From positions 27,325,989 through 27,389,988 of the forward strand of contig NC_092572.1 in the NCBI RefSeq assembly GCF_037975245.1: a DNA stretch of 64,000 nucleotides, written 5' to 3'. Shown here one piece after another: positions 29,558 to 43,836 of the stretch. A model generated the notes under the pieces. The model did no database searches, was not told the DNA's origin, and saw nothing but the letters and a program-made list of their open reading frames with translations. Within the stretch, counting starts at the first letter, position 1. Each line of letters starts with the position of its first letter. The stretch is from Apostichopus japonicus (lineage: Eukaryota > Echinodermata > Holothuroidea > Aspidochirotida > Stichopodidae). The position numbers were made by a program, and so were the translations under genes.

Positions 29558-31115
29558 GCTAGGATATAACAGTTTTGGCGAGGCATTGGATCTTAGCGAT
29601 TAACAAGCTAGAGACAACTCTGTCAATAGAGTTTCTCTTTACTTTGTACAGATCTGAATTCTCATGAAATTACATGCATGAACCTTTCCCAGCAGCGTAC
29701 CATACATTACCTATATCACGCACAGCTCTCAGACATCATAGTATATATCAATAGTAACAGTATTACGAACTTGGGGGTTAGGGTGGTTCACATACTTAAC
29801 AATAATAACACTAACGCATAACACAAAGATACAGCATAAATACTGACCTATAAAAGTGGACAGCTTTAATAGTTTAACAGTTTCTCCGTGGGAATCTTTC
29901 ATCTGTAAGTAAAAATGTCCTTATTTACTTCTTATATTGACCTTTAGCCTATCGAGATTTGTAGCATCTCTTGTCGTCACTTTGTCTGAAGTCATTGAGA
30001 ACAGGTTCAGGATTGGCCTTTCAAGTGAAAAGTACATCTGCAGTTGCAATACCTCCAACTTTCTCAACATGGTTTTAACTGAATTAGTCTGATACTTTCA
30101 ATATTTATCACATTGAATAGAACGATGTGTTTTCTAGTTATAGCAGTTTCTGTGAGCGAGGCGTTGGATCTTAGCGATTAACTGGCTAGAGACGAGTCTG
30201 TCCATTGAGTTTCACTTTTAATTTGTCCAGAACTTTCTTCTCATGAAATTATATGCATGAACCTTTCTCAGCAGCCTACCGTTCTTTTCGTATATCACGC
30301 ACAGCTCTCAGACATCATAGTATTTATCAATATTAACAGTGTTACGAACTTGGGGTGGGGGATGGATGGTTCACATACTTATCAATAATAACACTAACGC
30401 ATAACACAAAGATACAGCATAAATACTGACCTATAAAAGTGGACAGCTTTAATAGTTAAACAGTTTCTTCGTGGGAATCTTTCATCTGTAAGTAAAAATG
30501 TCGTTATTTACTTCTTATATTGACCTTTAGCCTATCGAGGGTTGTAGCATCTCTTGTCGTCACTTTGTGTGAAGTCATTGAGAACAGGTTCAGGGTTGGC
30601 CTTTCAAGTGAAAAGTACATCTGCAGTTGCAATACCTCCAACTTTCTCAACATCGTTTTTCCTGAATAAGTCCGATGCTTCCATTATTTATCACATTTAT
30701 TAGAACAATGTGTTTTATAGTTATAACAGTTTATGTGAGCGAGGCGTTGGACCTTAGCGATTAACTGGCTAGAGACGAATCTGTCCATTGAGTTTCACTT
30801 TTACTCTGTACAGAACTTTATTTACATGAAATTATATGCGTGAACCTTTCTCAGCAGCCTACCGTACATTACGTATATCACGCACAGCTCTCAGACATCA
30901 TAGTATATATCATTAGTAACAGTATTACGAACTTGGGGTGGGGGTGGTTCACATTCTTAACGATAATAACACTAACGCATAATACAAAGATACATTTAAC
31001 AGTTTCTTCGTGGGAACCTTTAGCCCTCATTTACTTCTTATATTAATCTTTAGCCCATCGCCGTTTCTAGCATCTCTGGTCGTCACTATGTGTGAAGTCA
31101 TTGAGAGCAGGTTCA
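29558..31115 (+). repeat. Satellite-like array of about 580-bp units, roughly 2.7 copies
   Basis: The anchor AGGC-TTGGATCTTAGCGA occurs at 29581, 30159 and 30742, giving 578 and 583 bp spacing. Units share long, nearly identical stretches (CACGCACAGCTCTCAGACAT, ACATCTGCAGTTGCAATACC), and the last is shortened by an internal deletion. Each of the first two units carries TATAAAAGTGGACAGC. A partial relative lies at 25425-25690. I see no conserved open frame. Confidence 0.9.
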
Positions 31116-32041
31116 GTAGTGAAATTGTTTGTTTTTTTCCCCTTATATTTCGCACATCTTTCGAAGATGAGAGTGTGCACTTTGAAGAGATTTAAGATGT
31201 TTTTAACTCTTTTTTTCGTTTTCTTCCTACCGGTTGTTTTGAGCTATACTTGAGACAACTTTGGCATTGACTACCAGCTCTATGCTTGCAATTCGTGCAT
31301 AATGAAACTACTAATATATTAAATTTGAGATATATTGTCATGTGATGGCGAGCGATGGCTAACCAACCAGGGAATGAATTCTCTAAATGCAAAGTTGAAG
31401 TACAGTAAACTGCATAATCAAAATGTATACAGTCAATGTTTTTTTGTTATATATGCAAATTATTTTCATAGAGTTAAAATATTGCTTATGGAATTTGTTT
31501 AATCCATGGCAAGAAAACTCATTGTAGCCTGAATTAATATGTAAATTGATTTTTAATGCAAACCGGGAGCCAGTTACATACTATTCATTTGAGGTGGAGT
31601 TGGTCAATTATGTTGTGGATATGTCTGTATATCTGTGTTGGACATGTTCATTGTTTCATTGTTTTATTTTTATTTATTTTTATTATTTTGTCTTATTTAT
31701 GTCGATCGGTATAGCGGGGGATAGATATTGGAACATGTGAGAAAGTTGTATTGTGACAAGTAATCATGAGATGGCAAGTAGAGACAGAGTTATTGTCACT
31801 AGAAAGCTTTGTTACAGAGATGCATCAATTGTCTTTGATGGTTTTTGACTAGTATTATCAACTGGCAATATTCAAATAGTGGTATAGTTAGGGTACTTTT
31901 TGGCCAAAGAACCTCATTAATCTTCATACTTTTTATTCAGCTTATTAGACCTATACACACATACACACACAAATAAAATACCAGAAACAATATTGTACAT
32001 ACCATCGTCATAATAGAAAGAGCTTAAGAGTGATTAAAGGA
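31116..32041. other. No gene seen
   Basis: AT-rich; no exon or recognisable element found. Confidence 0.4.
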
Positions 32042-32430
32042 TTAAGGGAAGATGTAATAGTTGAGGAGTCCAAGGTCTTTGTTAATACCTATCAAGTGTG
32101 ACTTGGTCTTGTGGATCCAATTCAATTCAGCTTGTTAACGCTTTTCCCTGGATGAGAGGCCAGATGCTACGAGTTTGCATTTGAGATTATTTATATAGTG
32201 ATCGGAGAGATTAAAATGTTCAGCAACTGGAACACATTTGAAACTGTCATTTTGAATAGGCAGAGACGGAATTTGGTGGCCGTTTGACCAATAAACAAAC
32301 CATGATCACAAATAATACAGTGGGAAATATAGATACCAATGTAAGAATCACAGCTAAGACTACGAGACGTGATAAGAAATTTAAATTCAGTGATGGCAAT
32401 ACTTTCCCCAACTTTCATATGTTAACATCT
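32042..32430 (-). pseudogene. Retroelement C-terminal fragment with GIY-YIG-like endonuclease domain, frame-broken
   Basis: Read on the minus strand and allowing frame changes, the fragment runs through a CDHGLFIGQTATKFRLCLF-type strand/helix. It then gives VAEHFNLSDHYINNLKCKLV, a SGLSSREKR segment and INKDLGLLNYY before a stop at 32042-32044. The order (G-FIGQT-FR-R, then EHFN, then NKDLG) is typical of GIY-YIG tails of Penelope-like retroelements. The reading frame shifts near the middle and a stop interrupts the tail, so it is dead. The reverse-transcriptase part is missing. Confidence 0.6.
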
Positions 32431-32556
32431 AAGGCAAAGGGCCTTCTGACAACCAACGTTATCCTTGGCGGTCAGTTGTGTAGGTGAACAGTTACAACAT
32501 TATATATTAATGCGTGGTTTGCTGAGGAAGGCTAGGCTGAAGCAAACTTCAAATAA

Positions 32557-32607
32557 ATTGTTATATTCGTACACGTCAAGTCAACTCATTATGTGCTTGG
32601 TTTTGTA
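32557..32607 (+). repeat. 51-bp dispersed repeat, copy 1, beside (TA)n
   Basis: Matches 41077-41127 with a single visible mismatch (contains GTTATATTCGTACACGTCAA) and in both places runs directly into a (TA)n tract. Probably the tail of one repeat family whose end is a TA microsatellite. Confidence 0.9.
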
Positions 32608-32631
32608 CTTTATATATATATATAATATTAA

Positions 32632-33097
32632 GGTGACCAGACGTCCCCGATTTTCGGGGACAGTCCCCGATTACAGTGTGCTGTCCCCGATGAACAAGTG
32701 TCCCCGAAAATGTCCCCAATTCGTTAAATGTTCAGGAATTTCGAAAATATCCCACATTATTAGTAAAATAATTGTAAAAACAAAATTTAGTCAAGTGTGC
32801 AGTCGCGAAACGGAACTAACTATTATTTCAGGTGGGTTAGTGTAAAGTGGAATATGCTAGATCGATCTAGCCTAGCACTCTTTTGTAAAGTAAGTAAATT
32901 TCATCTAAGAAAAAGCTACATTTTTGGAAATAAAATTGATTTAAAAAGTGCTTCTAAGTATCCCCATTTTACATCTAAGCACCTTAGGCACTTGAAAATT
33001 TTCAAAGGGGAGGGGGACACCACCTCCCCTTATACCCCTCCCCCATATCAGTCACGCAATAAATGTCCCTGATTCCAGTCAGGGAAATATGGTCACC
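32632..33097. mobile_element. TTAA-flanked non-autonomous DNA transposon
   Basis: 466-bp element with inverted ends GGTGACCA and TGGTCACC. It is bordered on both sides by TTAA (32628-32631 and 33098-33101) and lies inside a (TA)n tract that continues on each side. The left end is rich in repeated TCCCCGATT/CGGGGACA. TTAA duplication fits piggyBac- or Kolobok-type elements; the family is not certain. No transposase was seen. Confidence 0.75.
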
Positions 33098-33100
<3 letters not shown>

Positions 33101-33144
<44 letters not shown>

Positions 33145-33157
33145 TTATATATATAGA
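33101..33157. repeat. (TA)n microsatellite
   Basis: Continuation of the TA tract split by the TTAA-flanked element. Confidence 0.9.
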
Positions 33158-33220
33158 TATAAATAATGTACACTCGTACAAAGTTTGCGCTATTACTCGA
33201 GTGTACATTATTTATATCTA
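33154..33220. repeat. Perfect 23-bp inverted repeat (hairpin)
   Basis: Left arm 33154-33176 and right arm 33198-33220 are exact reverse complements (TAGATATAAATAATGTACAC continuing TCG), separated by a 21-nt loop. It lies at the end of a (TA)n tract. It may be a transposon end-to-end junction or a fold-back. Confidence 0.85.
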
Positions 33221-33599
33221 TCCAGCTCTATACCCAGGCAGATCGAAGGATTGTATGACAATGTTTTTTTCTTAAACTTCAGGATGACGCCAAGTGCTGT
33301 TTAATGGACACATCACCAATTTTTCTAAAAATTGCCCGTTTAATTACCATTTTCTATGTAAATATTTAAGATAAATTCAATAAAATTTTATCAATTGATA
33401 GTGATACAATGAGTTCCAATAAATTGGTTGTATCATGGAGATAACCTAAATCCATTGCTGAATCAGGCATATGTATCAGGTTGTATCATATGTCTTCAGG
33501 CCTTGGTTATAAGAAATCTGCTAAATTACTGATGTGATTGGGCCAACAGTGACTATCGACCTCATATAGTACTGATATATAGTGACGATATTCGTTAAC

Positions 33600-33866
33600 A
33601 TGGAAAAAGAGCCAGCTTTTCGATAGCACATACAGGACACCGTCGACCGCCAAGCTGCTTCAACAAAGAGCCCAGTCATCGGCGCGGAGAAGTACGATGC
33701 CATAAAATCTCATCTTCTTCATCCAAGCATCAAGGTGGACTCGCACTTCCGACATTGGGTCAAAACACGGAATTTTCAGATTGTCGACCTTCCTGGCCTT
33801 GAGGGAAGCGCCAAGTTCCTGCGAGTTGTCCATGCTGAAAACGTGAAAACGTGTTTGATGTCGTAA
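33600..33866 (+). pseudogene. Broken integrase-type transposon gene fragment
   Basis: From the ATG at 33600 the frame reads eight codons, then TAG at 33624. The same frame is then open to a TAA at 33864-33866, including GAEKYDAIKSHLLHPSIKVD, then a SHFRHWVKTRNFQIVD segment. The EKYD...FR-WVK pattern recalls the N-terminal region of KRBA2/nucleolar-protein-4-like integrase proteins from transposons. The internal stop and lack of downstream integrase core make it a remnant. Family assignment is from memory and uncertain. Confidence 0.4.
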
Positions 33867-33954
33867 AGGGTGGTCACGTAGACGAACTCAGTCTACGTCA
33901 AGGGTATTCACGTAGACGAGGCCTGCAGTTCCCCTTTAAATCTCATCCTACACG

Positions 33955-34070
33955 ACCCACGAACTATCGATTGATAGCGCAGCGCGATCTACCGATGCTT
34001 GCGCTAACGATGGATCCATAGATAACGCAGCGCTATCGATCGATGGCGCAAATCGGTCGATAGCGCATAA
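33955..34070. repeat. Cluster of ATCGAT/AGCGC repeats
   Basis: Short interspersed direct and inverted copies of CGATNGATAGCGCA and GCAGCGCTATCGATCG, locally much richer in GC and CpG than the surroundings, ending at a (TA)n tract. Confidence 0.65.
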
Positions 34071-34079
34071 CATATATTT

Positions 34080-34081
<2 letters not shown>

Positions 34082-34149
<68 letters not shown>
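34082..34149. repeat. (TA)n microsatellite left of the 2.6-kb element
   Basis: Pure TA tract that ends exactly where the inverted terminal repeat of the next element begins. Confidence 0.95.
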
Positions 34150-34151
<2 letters not shown>

Positions 34152-34161
34152 GCAATTCCAC

Positions 34162-34555
34162 GGTTACTCACGTTACATTTTTTAAGACTTTCGCTCACAA
34201 ATGGTTTGATAGCTCCACCAATCATTAATTTGAATGACTGATCTCTATGCATTGATAGGGTAACTAATTTACCTCAAAATTGGCGAAAACACAATTTGAT
34301 TATCTTGTTTCTTGTAGGAGATAGGTACATGAAAGTGTCGGTTACTCACGTTACATTTGAAAATCACCCGATGCCAAAAATTAACTTCACTCAAAAAGTG
34401 TCCTCATACTGGATATTTTTAAAGAAATGGATACATGTTTTTTGGACCTTAGGTGATGATAAAAATACTGAACACAATCAAAATCACATCTGGTTTCCTG
34501 TCTTGGTGAAAATGAGGCATTCATCGGTTACTCACGTTACGGTTACTCACGTTAC
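34162..34555 (+). repeat. Left cluster of four GGTTACTCACGTTAC motifs
   Basis: Exact copies at 34162, 34340, 34526 and 34541; the last two abut. All are in the same orientation. Confidence 0.95.
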
Positions 34556-35071
34556 AGTTTGTCCACCTATACAATACATAGGGAATCAGAGTCCGTGAGG
34601 GACTTGCTGCTGGATAATGACTAGGAAACACCCATATATCAGTGGAATTGACATTTTGAACATCTTCTCCAGTGTAATTCAATAATATCACAATCTAAAT
34701 GAGATATACCATGTCTTTTTGAGATAATGCATGAATCATATCTTCACAAATCGGCAACAAATTCTAAACATTGTAACTAAGTTTTATTTGAGGACTAGCA
34801 TTGTGTCAAACTTGAATTTACCCAGAATATAATACTAAGGGAACTAAATCTCTCTGGGGAAGTAACAGGCCAACTGAACAAAAACCATGAACCAATAGGA
34901 AATTGTTAACATATCAATTGAACATTGAGCAACGTTTGGAAACGGCTTTGGAAGAGAGCTGATTCGTTCAGTCTTCAAAAGGCGACAGAAAATTTGAAAT
35001 GCCCACGGTTATTGGCCAAGGTTGGTGCATCAAGTTTGGTGATGAGTTTCTCCCTGAGATAGACTTGTGCC

Positions 35072-35870
35072 TTGGGTTTAGCCATTTTTAATTGGGCCCA
35101 GCTGGCTGCATCACTGACACTTGTACGTCGTTCTGGTCCCCCTTTGCTTCTATTACAAGGGGGTACAATACCGCTTTGTATTCAACGGCATACCAGTCTA
35201 TACCGAGTTCTATACCAGCATTGCCACTCCCTGAGCAGGTTGCATTTTTCTGTGGCCTCCTCCATCTCCCGAGGGGGTTATTCCTTTCAGCAGAGCTGTT
35301 GCCATCATCTGTAATGGTGAAGGAGATGACATCCGTGTTCTGTACCTGCAAGTAATGTTTACTGGCCATTCCAACAATTTGCTTGGCATTCTCAAATACA
35401 GATTTCAGACTGAGTCCGCTATTTCTCGCCTCAATTTCAGCTTGCGGCATCAGTATGGGTGTCCACCTTGGGCATCCCAGTGGTTGCTGCTACGTTGCTT
35501 TTTTGAATTGGTTATAATGCCTTCCGAGATTTGACTTAGCTCCATGCACGATGCTTCACTGCTCCACCAATCCCATCCACAGAATCTTGAGATTGTGCTT
35601 TCCTTGAAGGCGGATAATAGCAGCAGCGAGGAATCTGTTCTTAAATTGTGAAGCCGGACCATCCGACCAGACAGATACAGACTTCAAGGCTTGGGTTAGG
35701 CCATCAAGGACTTTGTCCACATATGCCACAACTGTATCCTTAGAGTGGACCAGGCTGTCTGATGCCACAACACTGGAATGGAGGGAACCGGAGTGCCACA
35801 CTGCTACTGTAAACAGGCTCACCTGTTCTTTGGTTCCAGTGGGCACTCTGGATTTCATCTTGAGATACAC
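35072..35870 (-). pseudogene. Decayed transposon gene (WSDGPASQFKNRF family)
   Basis: Three overlapping minus-strand pieces in different frames (35556-35870, 35450-35662, 35088-35450) look like one coding region broken by frameshifts. The first contains DTVVAYVDKVLDGL and then VSVWSDGPASQFKNRF. The last contains GLSLKSVFENAKQIVG and a terminal VSVMQPAGP. The SDGPASQFKNR signature belongs to a widespread uncharacterised family of invertebrate repeat-associated proteins. Its place between the two inverted ends suggests it was the element's own protein, perhaps the transposase, but that is inference. Confidence 0.65.
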
Positions 35871-36153
35871 ATGTGTAGTTCTTAGAGAAGTCTATTTGGA
35901 TCAGGGCCTTGGTAGAATTGAAGGAAGTGGATCCAGCCCTTTGCGCTCCAGGTTGAAATATGCAAAAGGAGGCAACCTGTCATCTAGTGGCCACCCTCTG
36001 AGCTTCTTGCTGAATCTTCTTCATGGGTGATGGGAGAGCACTCTCCAGGTGTTGTACTAACCCTAGCCCTAACCCCCACTGCCCTCTCTTATTGAGCAAT
36101 TATTTAAAAAGACAATAATAGGCATTTCCTGCATTGTTTCAGTGTGTTAACTT

Positions 36154-36370
36154 GGTTACTCACGTTACACATTGGTTACTCACGTTACACGGTTACTCAC
36201 GTTACAGATTTCAGTGATCTATCACTCACACATGATGGGTCTCTCCTCATTAGTGATCTTGTTTCCACACTTGGGACTATGAGTACTAACGAAATTATGG
36301 TTATCAGATTTCCACTTGTTACAGAAATGTCACATAGAGAAAAAGTTGTTTTTTCGGTTACTCACGTTAC
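36154..36370 (+). repeat. Right cluster of four GGTTACTCACGTTAC motifs
   Basis: Exact copies at 36154, 36174, 36191 and 36356, in the same orientation as the left cluster. Confidence 0.95.
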
Positions 36371-36728
36371 ATCAGTGACTGAAGCCTGAAAAATGTCTGT
36401 TCTGAATTTGTCATGAAGAAATTTTGACATGTTTTGCTGTCATAACACAGTCAACAGGAGTATCTATAGTAACACATAATAAAACTACTAAATACTATGT
36501 GATGAGTATCATATAGGATGGAATGGAATGTATGATGAATTTTCAGGATTATTTTGAGCTCTCATCTTCCTTGATTAATTGAGCCATGTATTCAAAATTT
36601 GAGTGTTGGAGAAAAATTGCTTACCTATTCCACAAACTTAGATATGTATACTACAACATTAGACTGATAGCAGGTTGAAAACTGACACTTCTTATTTTTA
36701 GGCCATGTCCCCTCCATCATGGAATTGC

Positions 36729-40149
<3,421 letters not shown>

Positions 40150-40570
40150 CCCCTACAAATTTTATTAAAAATTTGTAACTCCAAAAATTAAATCTATTAT
40201 TACCTACGGCAGTATATGCCTCCTTAGTTGTAATAAATCTCAAATTTCTCCATTAAACACTATTAATAATAAAGACCTCAGAACATCCCCAGGTATATTA
40301 TACATTGCCACCAGTAAGCTCCTTGAAGCAGCAAACACAATGCCACGTTTTGAACAACTAATTGTTTCAAACAAACAAAATGTTTTTAAAGAAAACACCC
40401 TCCTCCTTGATCCCCTAATCCAAGACCTCTTGCTTAAATACTTAATTCATAAAACCAACGCTAAAAATAATTTTAAAAGTAACCTAGATTCGTTAGATTT
40501 CTTAAACTGGGAGAAGGCTTCAGCCCTGGCAGATGGAAAAGGGCCCCTCGTTTATGAACCCGATGTCTAG
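40150..40570 (+). pseudogene. Possible retroelement reverse-transcriptase C-terminal remnant
   Basis: Read with one frame interruption, this gives an IITYGSICLLSCNKSQISPL-like stretch, then RTSPGILYIATSKLLEAANT and LIQDLLLKYLIHKTN, ending DGKGPLVYEPDV at a TAG. The order (ITYGS, then LR-PG, then LEA/LP) resembles the end of a non-LTR retrotransposon polymerase. Weakly supported. Confidence 0.3.
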
Positions 40571-40915
40571 AGGGCTTATGAAGAATAGACCTCCTCTGAA
40601 GAACAGCCCAGTCACCAGAAACTATTTTTCTGTTTTCTTTTTCTTGTTTTCTTAGCGTAAGGATACACCCCGCAGGTTGGGTTTGCCCAGGTCTGGAGAA
40701 ACTTCCCATTACTAAGTAGTTTTACTAAGTAGTTTTCATTACTCCTGAAAAGCTTCCAAAATACGTGTGTTGCTTGTCTTCCTCTTCACTCGATTCACTA
40801 AACTGATATTGTCTGTTTCACTCACAAGCAAAAAATCGAATTAACCTGATCGATCAGGAGTTTTCATTCTGACCATGGCATATCAAGGGAACAATGTCAT
40901 TGTACTTTTTTACAC

Positions 40916-40916
<1 letters not shown>

Positions 40917-41005
<89 letters not shown>

Positions 41006-41020
41006 TACAGATACAGATAC

Positions 41021-41076
<56 letters not shown>
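40917..41076. repeat. (TA)n microsatellite with GATACA interruption
   Basis: TA tract interrupted at about 41001-41026 by repeated CAGATA/CATATA hexamers. Confidence 0.95.
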
Positions 41077-41321
<245 letters not shown>

Positions 41322-41370
41322 TGGAAAATCAAGAACAGTGGAAATATGCGGACACCCTAACCACTAGGCT
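41322..41370 (-). repeat. Fragment of tRNA-derived SINE (same family as 50309)
   Basis: On the minus strand it reads AGCCTAGTGGTTAGGGTGTC (A box), then a short joint, then CACTGTTCTTGATTTTCCA. Both blocks are identical to the SINE at 50309-50410. The anticodon and B-box part is missing. The 3' end runs into (TA)n. Confidence 0.85.
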
Positions 41371-41459
41371 CTATATTCTAAGTATTCTGCTATTTTACCA
41401 TTTGAACGTTGCGTGAATAAAGTGCGCATTCTTTAAATCAACTTTCCTTTTCTTTTCAG

Positions 41460-41516
41460 ACATGAAGACGCCACTGAGTGCTCTTATTTTCCCTTTACTG
41501 CTTGTTGTCGCATTCA
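41460..41516 (+). CDS. Tie-like gene exon with start codon and signal peptide
   Basis: A pyrimidine-rich acceptor (TTTTCAG) precedes 41460, so a non-coding 5' exon lies upstream. ATG at 41462 opens 18 codons plus one base; donor GTACGT. The Leu/Val-rich core is a clear signal sequence. Confidence 0.8.
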
Positions 41517-43800
41517 GTACGTACTGTATTCATACAATGCCACCTTTCTTTCTTTCTGAATTAGAAATTAGAACATATAAATATTTAAATAACAGAGTTA
41601 AATAAGAATAAAACACAAATTAAAATCACAAAGAACACTGAAATAGAAGTAAAACGAGTAGATAAAAACATATCAAGGTCTGGTAAATACACCATTACAA
41701 AACATGGCCAATCATTTCTTTAAAACTGGCAAAAGTATTAGCATGTTGTTATCTTAGGATTTAGCTCAATCCATTCTTTAACTGCTAAGTATTTGAATCT
41801 TTTTCTATGGCATTCAGTTTTCCCCCCCCCCCCTGTGGTGTAGACATTCTTACACGATGAGGATCTTAGCAAATGGTTATATTTATATGTTTTGGTAAAA
41901 ATTTAGCTTCCACTGCATTGCGTACAACACGTACCTTTGTTTGTATTTTTCAGTTTCTTTAAGTCATGCATGCTCACCAAATCAAGGATTTTATACCATC
42001 GTGCGCTTCCCTGAAGTTCGCAGTAAAGGAGAATCACTTTACGTTTACGCAATCTTTACTGACGAAATATCAACAGAAGAGAAAATTAGCATCGACAAAG
42101 ATGTCAACAGTTTCAGCAGCGACTTCGTTGAAGCGGGAACCGTAAGCAGCGGAGAAAATCTCTTCGGGTGCTATATAAAGATCAATCTCCCCGGTAGCCG
42201 TTCGGATCAATATAAGGTTGGCACCTACACCGCGACATTCATGCCAAACAACGGACCAATACAACACAGTATTGCGCTGGTTAAATCCAAAAGTCGTAAG
42301 TGAAAGGCTTCCTGTTGATGAAATGACGAATTTTGAGCTTTTCAAGATATGAAAAGGCAATGGTATTTCATGTGAAATTATGACTTAAGAACAATACGAC
42401 ACATGTCGACCATACCTTTTCGATTGAAAACAAGTTATTTACTGAAGTAATAATAAATGTATGTTAAAAGTGTCACATGACTGTGTAAGGCCTCAGATGA
42501 CGTGACAGATAATTCAGTTGTCTCATAGAATTGCATATAGATGTTCATGGGAATGTAAATAATGTAAAAAAAAAGTAAAAAGTAAGAATGGATCAGAAAA
42601 GATCTCGTCACATTTTCCATGTGTCCCTATAGTCTTAGTCAATTACGTTCATTACACTAATTGCACCTTTCAACATTTCTATTTCCTCAGAAATCTTAAA
42701 CACGAGAGGTCTTTTCTCACTTACGGTATATCCGGCATCTGGCGATCGAGGTGAAACAAGACTTGACCATTCCACGCGGGCAATTAACCTTCCTTGGTCA
42801 CCAGGTTGTAATAAGATTAGGTGGATCAAAGATGGTCGACTAGTTAATACTGGACGTCAATTGCAGCTAAGGAAAATTAAAAACGCCGGCGGTATCTACA
42901 ACATCCAGCAGCGATCCAGAGGTAAAAGAGGCATATTCGTGCCGTTCCAAGTCACAGTGGCAAGTAAGTAATTAACCGGCTAAGCAAGCAAAATGACAAA
43001 TCTCATCGCTTCTGAGCTGAACAAAAATATCAGTTATATGCTATGTGGAAACAGAAAACACCTGAAGCAAAAATGTACATCATGTGACGTCACACGTCAC
43101 TGACCATCATCTACATGGGCAGTAATTATAATTCTTTACATTAATGTTTTGATACCTTTATTAACTTGCTCTCTTGGGGGAGTAACAACCTTGCTCTGTA
43201 CGTATCTTTTGTTGTTGATCTCTTTTTTTGTAAATATATTTTTGCTTTTGTTACGTTTTCTTGTTAAGTGATTAGTTTGTAAGTGTTCGTATCAAAGTTT
43301 TTTTACGTCATTTTTGGTTTCGCCTCATTTATACAGGCTGTCCTTTGGATATGTACTTTAACGAAGGATCCAACAGCTGCGTCAATCGTGGAAGAATTTG
43401 CCGAAATGGCGGTGTAGGACGGGACAAAGAAGATACATGTCTTTGCCCAATATATCTTTCTGAACCGACTTGTTCATACGGTAAACAATGGATAACAATT
43501 GTGTCTTATCATATATATGCATAGTGTCCGCTCTACTGGGAAAAAAAAAGAGATACTAATACCCTAATTTCATTCATACCGTTCGCGATAGTCAGTGTTA
43601 ACAGAGCAAAGATAGTTTTGTGAAGTCTTTCATAACGATATATGACTATGATTATTATAATAATTACTATTATGATGATGATTGTTGTCATTATTATATA
43701 TACATATATATATATATATATGTATATATATATTTATGTATATATATATATATGTTTATATATATGAATTATAATAACAACAATCGTAATCACAATATAT

Positions 43801-43836
<36 letters not shown>

